Shown here piece after piece: positions 59,466-64,000 of a stretch of DNA of 64,000 bases. A program made the position numbers and the translations under genes. Every line of letters starts with the position of its first letter. The first letter of the stretch is position 1. A model generated the notes under the pieces. That model saw only the letters and a list, made by a program, of their open reading frames with translations. It was not told the DNA's origin and made no database searches. Source of the DNA: Mactromeris polynyma (taxonomy: Eukaryota; Mollusca; Bivalvia; Venerida; Mactridae); the NCBI GenBank assembly GCA_032209605.1, contig JASFXZ010000014.1, positions 3,058,912 through 3,122,911 on the forward strand, in the 5' to 3' direction.

Positions 59466-60647
59466 TATAGCAGTCAGTCAAATGTGGTCAAGTTTATGTC
59501 TTTAACACCAATTATAACTAACCTGAATTGTTATTCCTGTCTTGCAGGCCTAAGACATTTTGAAAAAACATTTTGGGATATTGGGGTGCATATTCTGTGA
59601 ATTTAAACTTTAGTCATTACAATTACTTTTTTATAGTTGTAGTAAAGTGCAATGTAGTATAGAGTTTGCAGTAATGGGTTGCTCAATTATTTTTAAAAAC
59701 CTAACATTGTAAACAAGTTTTAAGTTGTTAGATTCTGAAAATTGTATCTGACTAGATAAAAGGCCGAATTTTGAAATATACTTAGGCCAACGTATCGTTT
59801 ACTCCCCCTATCCCCCATTCAACCCCTCGCTTAAATCAATAAACATTTCATTTCCGAACGGCTCCTCATTACCCATATCAACGCAGTAATGTGTGTGGTT
59901 CACAGTACAGCACCAATCACTTATAAGGGAGATAACCACGTTAAATGCTAAACTGGTTCCCCTTCCCAGGATGTTAACCGGTACGTTGCTAAAGAGTCAA
60001 CCGAGGACATGTAATGGTTGTCTGTTATCAGGGGAGGTAACTATGTTAGCGATTGCAATATGCGTACGATAACTGCCAACTGATCCGGTACGATATCTGT
60101 CAGAATACGTATGATAGTATATGCTTATCTTTGAAAACAAACCACTTCAGTTGCCAGTATAATCCAGTTGTTAATTGATTACGCTCGATTCATAATTGAC
60201 TGTTTGTGTAAATAACATTCTTGCCCGAATATTCAAAATGACACTGAAAATGCAAGTGAATTGATAAATTTACATCATTACTATATATGGTATGGCGAAA
60301 GCGACACTCTGGTACTTGCCACCCACGAAGACCTGACGACCATCAGTCGGCGCAAAATGTCTGAAACGTTTGATCTGTGTAGACACATTTGTCACAAAAA
60401 GCATGTGTGACCTGCGGTCGCTACCATCAATATAATTATCACCCTAACAAGGAAACATGAGTCCCAAAATAGTTGAAATGAACGATAGAAACCGTACGGG
60501 GTTTGACAAAAAACAGCCGAATACCAAACAACAGTGTCGATCATTCAGTGAAATCACCTCTCATCGTTCTAAATATATCCACAAACATTTAGCGACCATT
60601 GTCCCGATGAATTGTCTTTATCTAGTTTTTGTTAAGCACTTGTTAAC

Positions 60648-60652
60648 GTCCA

Positions 60653-60721
<69 letters not shown>

Positions 60722-60735
60722 ATCGATCGATCATC
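60648..60735 (+). repeat. AATC microsatellite, about 20 copies, then GATC
   Basis: Uninterrupted AATC units from 60652 to 60720, then GATCGATCGATC. Confidence 0.95.
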
Positions 60736-61143
60736 AAATAAATTATTCGATCATTAAATAAATCAATGAACTATTTAATCATCAAATCAATCAATCATCA
60801 AATCAGTATCTCAATCAATGCTCATTGGAAATAAAAAATGCCCAGGTAGAAATATGAATCCACCAAGACACATTATAAGGAGACAATTTTGCTTTGATGA
60901 TGCTAACCTTTACAAGCGTCGTAGTAATAATAGCGTAATTATACATTATACGTTATATGAATGCAGTAATTTCTACAGAGTCACTCACAGTAGAATGTGT
61001 TTCATTCATCAATATATGTTGATAAAGACCGTAATCAAAGATTATACAGCAAAAGCTCACCACCTTGAAATTAAGCCTATTTCATTAATAAAACCGTATA
61101 TTCATGGATCAAGTTTTATTTTTTCTTCCATATTTTAATTCGA

Positions 61144-61222
61144 TAACCGGACCAACTCACAACTAAGACCCACTTTCTTCAGAACAAATTAATGGTGGTC
61201 TTATAATCGAGGTTTGACTGTT
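61144..61222. mobile_element. pogo-like MITE, partial copy
   Basis: Retains one end, GGTGGTCTTATAATCGAGGT then TTGACTGTTA. The other end is missing. Confidence 0.5.
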
Positions 61223-61291
61223 AATCAAATTTAGGGTGTAATATCGGTTATGGTACAATTCCGACTTCAATCATACATTAAAAGGTACATA

Positions 61292-61415
61292 TAGTGAAAC
61301 CTCACTTAAAGACCACCTCAATATAATAAGTACAATTTTCAAATCCAGTAGCACTATTTTGCTCTTCATTCAACCTCAATATTAGGACCACTTCAATAAG
61401 AAGATCACCAAACAT
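61292..61415. mobile_element. pogo-like MITE, partial copy
   Basis: Starts TAGTGAAACCTCACTTAAAG and contains CATTCAACCTCAATATTAGG. The far end is lost after CAATAAGAAGATCACC. Confidence 0.6.
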
Positions 61416-61867
61416 TTAAGAAAAGACATAATGCAATGCTTCAGAGTATGTCTGAATAAAGGCATTACGTGGCCTTTTCTCAAAATTATAACTTAGCATA
61501 TTTTGAAAGAAAATGACACTATCTACCCGTAAACATTAAAATGAAGAATATGGCGGGTAAGCTCTTTAAACAAGTACAATGTATGCATATTACATTTTTT
61601 CCCGAATAAGGTAGCTTTGAAAATGTGTGCTAATAACTTTGTTGAAACGCGCATTAATTGATTCTCACGTGCCAGTTCGAATACATCTGTGCATTTTAAT
61701 TTATATTTTGAATTTAATTAGTTTAGTATGCATAAATCAAATAAAAAGTGAAATTCATTAAATAGATTTGCATAGAATTAAATGTTGACTAGCCTCGCCT
61801 AGATTTGTTTGCGCTGGATACACAAATCTATAACACATTATCAGTGCATTTATATACAGTGCAATAC

Positions 61868-62166
61868 CTCCGGAGCACAGGATTTTGTCACGAGTTCTCT
61901 CCCTTTATCTCGTCTAGAGTTCTCCCCCTTTATCTCTTTTATAGTTCTCCCCCTTTATCTCTTTTATAGTTCTCCCCCTTTATTCCTTCAAGGGTACTCT
62001 CCCTTTATCATTATGTGTATACATAGTACTATAATAGTACTTCGAATTTATAAAAGGAGAGAACTCTAAAAGGTAAAAAAGGAGAGAAATCTATAAGGGA
62101 TAAAGGGGGATAACTCTAGAAGGGATAAAGGGAGAGAGCTCGTGACAATCTCTTGAGCTCCGGAGC
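61868..62166. mobile_element. 300-bp fold-back element of AAGGGAGA / GGGGGATAACT units
   Basis: Ends CTCCGGAG at both sides, followed inwards by TGTCACGAG and repeated CTCTCCCTTTATC units. The right half is the inverted complement of the left. Unit length is about 25 bp. Confidence 0.8.
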
Positions 62167-62410
62167 ATCAACAATTTGGAGATGTAAATTTCGACTGTTG
62201 CTAAGAAGTGTTGCTAGGTAGAAATTAATTTGGTAGTACTTTCATTACCGGAAAATTGATACCTATGTTGAAGAGAGGTTGATGCTCAAGTCAAGAGAGT
62301 GCCGCTGAAAAGAGATTGCACGGTACAGGCATACCTAGCATTAAAGGACACGTAAGAACGAAAATCTATTTCATCTTATTTTTAGCGGCTATCCTTAAAT
62401 ACCTTTTCAG

Positions 62411-62647
62411 TACAGTCAAACCTCGATAGCAAGACCATCTTTGTTTTCGAAGCAAATTGGTCTGAATTGGGAGGTGGTCTAAATATCGAGTTGATATATG
62501 GAAGCACAATTAAATACTGGACCATCGAAAGTCTTACTTTATAGTTATCCCCCTTTATTCCTTCTAGGGTTCTCTCCCTTTATATCTTCTAAAATTCTCC
62601 CCCTTAATCTTACTTTCGAGGGGGTCTTTAAATGGGGTTTTACTGTA
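62411..62647. mobile_element. pogo-like MITE interrupted by an AAGGGGGATAACT-type segment
   Basis: Ends TACAGTCAAACCTCGATAGC and GGGTCTTTAAATGGGGTTTT-ACTGTA. Between ATCGAAAGT (62526) and ACTTTCGAGG (62611) lies a segment of CCCCCTTTAT-type repeats like those of the 61.9-kb fold-back element. Confidence 0.65.
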
Positions 62648-63355
62648 CTATTTTCTGCGTCACTGTTATGTACTGTTTTATGACAGTATTATTTGCAGAC
62701 ATCTCACCTCATACACAGTAAGTATTCTAAATTCTACTCTCATATTTTAACCTTTACTTGACAGAACAAATATTGAAAGCAAAATGTGACGGTTTATTTT
62801 TATGATAGAATCAGGGATTACCCAAACACAATGATTGGATCGTAATTGATTCGTAAACATGGTAAAGTGCGTTCATACGTCTTTTCTTTAGTCAGTATAA
62901 ACCCACTTAAAAGGAAATTAGTTCATTAAATATTCCTCGATGTCGCGTATTAATCCTGCTATTTAAACCCGCGTAAAGTCAGTCGACATTTTCGTATATA
63001 TAGATTTTTGTCGTCTTCGTATTAATCTTTTCTGTCAACAAGTCAAGGAACCACGGGGGTGCATAACGCAATTGAAACACGATCTTCTAAATAAAACGAG
63101 GCAATGGTACAACTCTATCTATCTACCATGGTAGCAAAACAAATATATTAGAGTTACTTCCCTTGAATTGTAAATCTCCATTTGGAGATAGAATTAATAG
63201 AGTAGCCTCCCTTTCGCAATACAACGGCACAAGATGTGATTTGTTCAAGAGAGAAAAAAAGACTCGGAAAATCAGGCAAACTTCAGCTAGGATATTTAAG
63301 TCAAATGTATGCGTAATACGCACAAATGGGGCCCTTTATTAAGTGCGAATGAAAA

Positions 63356-63475
63356 TACAGTCGGACCTCGTTCATTCGAATTCCTCGGTTCCGAAATGTT
63401 ATTTCAAATAGCCCATTTCAATTCGACATGCCTAAGAAGATACATCGGGCCCTGATATCTATTCGGCATAGTATA
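63356..63475. mobile_element. MITE of the CAGTC-TTCGAA family, truncated by an array
   Basis: Starts TACAGTCGGACCTCGTTCAT and includes TTCGACATGCCTAAGAAGAT. Its right half is replaced by the 13-bp array from about 63478. Confidence 0.7.
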
Positions 63476-63477
63476 AA

Positions 63478-63940
63478 GTATGGAGTGGAGTCTTGGAGTG
63501 GAGTCTTGGATTGGAGTCTGGAGTGGAGTCTGGAGTGGAGTCTGGAGTGGAGTCTGGAGTGGAGTCTTGGAGTGGAGTCTTTGAGTGGAGTCTTGGAGTG
63601 GAGTCTTGGAGTGGAGTCTGGAGTGGAGTCTTGGAGTGGAGTCTTGGAGTGGAGTCTGGAGTGGAGTCTTGGAGTGGAGTCTTGGAGTGGAGTCTGGAGT
63701 GGAGTCTTGGAGTGGAGTCTTGGAGTGGAGTCTTGGAGTGGAGTCTGGAGTGGAGTCTGGAGTGGAGTCTTGGAGTGGAGTCTTGGAGTGGAGTCTTGGA
63801 GTGGAGTCTTGGAGTGGAGTCTTGGAGTGGAGTCTGGAGTGGAGTCTTGGAGTGGAGTCTGGAGTCTGGAGTCTGACCTTGGAGTGGAGTCTGGAGTGGA
63901 GTCTGGAGTGGAGTCTTGGAGTGGAGTCTTGGAGTCTGAC
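63478..63940 (+). repeat. TGGAGTGGAGTCT array, about 35 copies
   Basis: Alternating 11-bp (GGAGTGGAGTC) and 13-bp (TTGGAGTGGAGTC) forms. Long open frames on both strands here are a by-product of the repeat. Confidence 0.96.
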
Positions 63941-64000
63941 ATTTGAGCTGATTTTTGGAGCTGACTGTTTGGAGTGAGATTTTGGAGTGAGAATTCTGGC

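Larger units (their letters stand above)
57630..63355. other. 5' flank of the gene, no coding gene seen
   Basis: Upstream of exon 1a. The first 250 bases are less AT-rich and may include the promoter, but no TATA box is clear. Further out are a C run near 58.41 kb, a 10-bp array (59.34-59.46 kb), an AATC array (60.65-60.74 kb), pogo-like MITE parts and a fold-back element (61.87-62.17 kb). Confidence 0.55.

Noticed and set aside
63418..63977. Long open frames on both strands (up to 174 codons)
   Set aside because: Produced by a 13-bp repeat with no stop in several frames; no non-repeat coding sequence on either side.

Overview
This is an AT-rich, intron-rich and repeat-dense eukaryotic window. 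It most likely comes from a mollusc, probably a bivalve. The basis for that is the compact tRNA-headed SINE family, the many arrays built on an AGGGAGATAAC-like core, and the size and style of the introns. I cannot name the genus from sequence alone.

One gene dominates the window. It lies on the minus strand and runs from first exons at 57.6 kb and 52.1 kb to a stop codon at 634. I rebuilt it by following splice signals and codon phase. There are two alternative first exons, each with a doublecortin (DCX) domain and each ending in phase 2 (57629-57361 and 52120-51807). Next come two short exons that look mutually exclusive (34153-34081 and 33997-33931). Exons follow at 29220, 28694 and 27893 (these last two form a divergent second DCX-like fold), 26264, 24357, 20683, 16998, 15282 (21 nt) and 8112. 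The last exon is a 6.4-kb giant (7020-634) encoding about 40 IQ motifs. Every junction is phase-compatible and the chain gives one open frame of about 2,754 codons (about 2,769 with the other first exon). The predicted product would join a microtubule-binding DCX head to a very long calmodulin-binding IQ tail. I do not recognise a named orthologue. The head resembles DCDC2/DCX-type proteins.

The introns and the 5' flank (57.6-64 kb) carry almost only repeats. There are at least 16 tandem arrays, including a 50-bp unit at 24.4-25.3 kb, a 28-bp unit at 40.8-41.9 kb, a 48-bp unit at 43.1-43.6 kb and a 13-bp unit at 63.5-63.9 kb. There are full and partial tRNA-derived SINEs, one with a clean 12-bp target duplication, and two LINE-like 3' tails. 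Many short inverted-repeat elements (MITEs) occur: pogo/Tigger-like, hAT-like, Tc1/mariner-like and fold-back types. An 856-bp non-autonomous DNA transposon with a perfect 10-bp target duplication sits just upstream of the 52.1-kb first exon. Two pre-miRNA-sized hairpins lie 100 bp apart at 36.0-36.3 kb.

I see no other convincing protein-coding gene and no rRNA gene, functional tRNA gene or CRISPR array. The most interesting items are the DCX-IQ gene architecture, the paired alternative exons at its 5' end, the IQ-repeat expansion inside one exon, and the micro-exon that repeats a sequence also found uninterrupted inside that exon.
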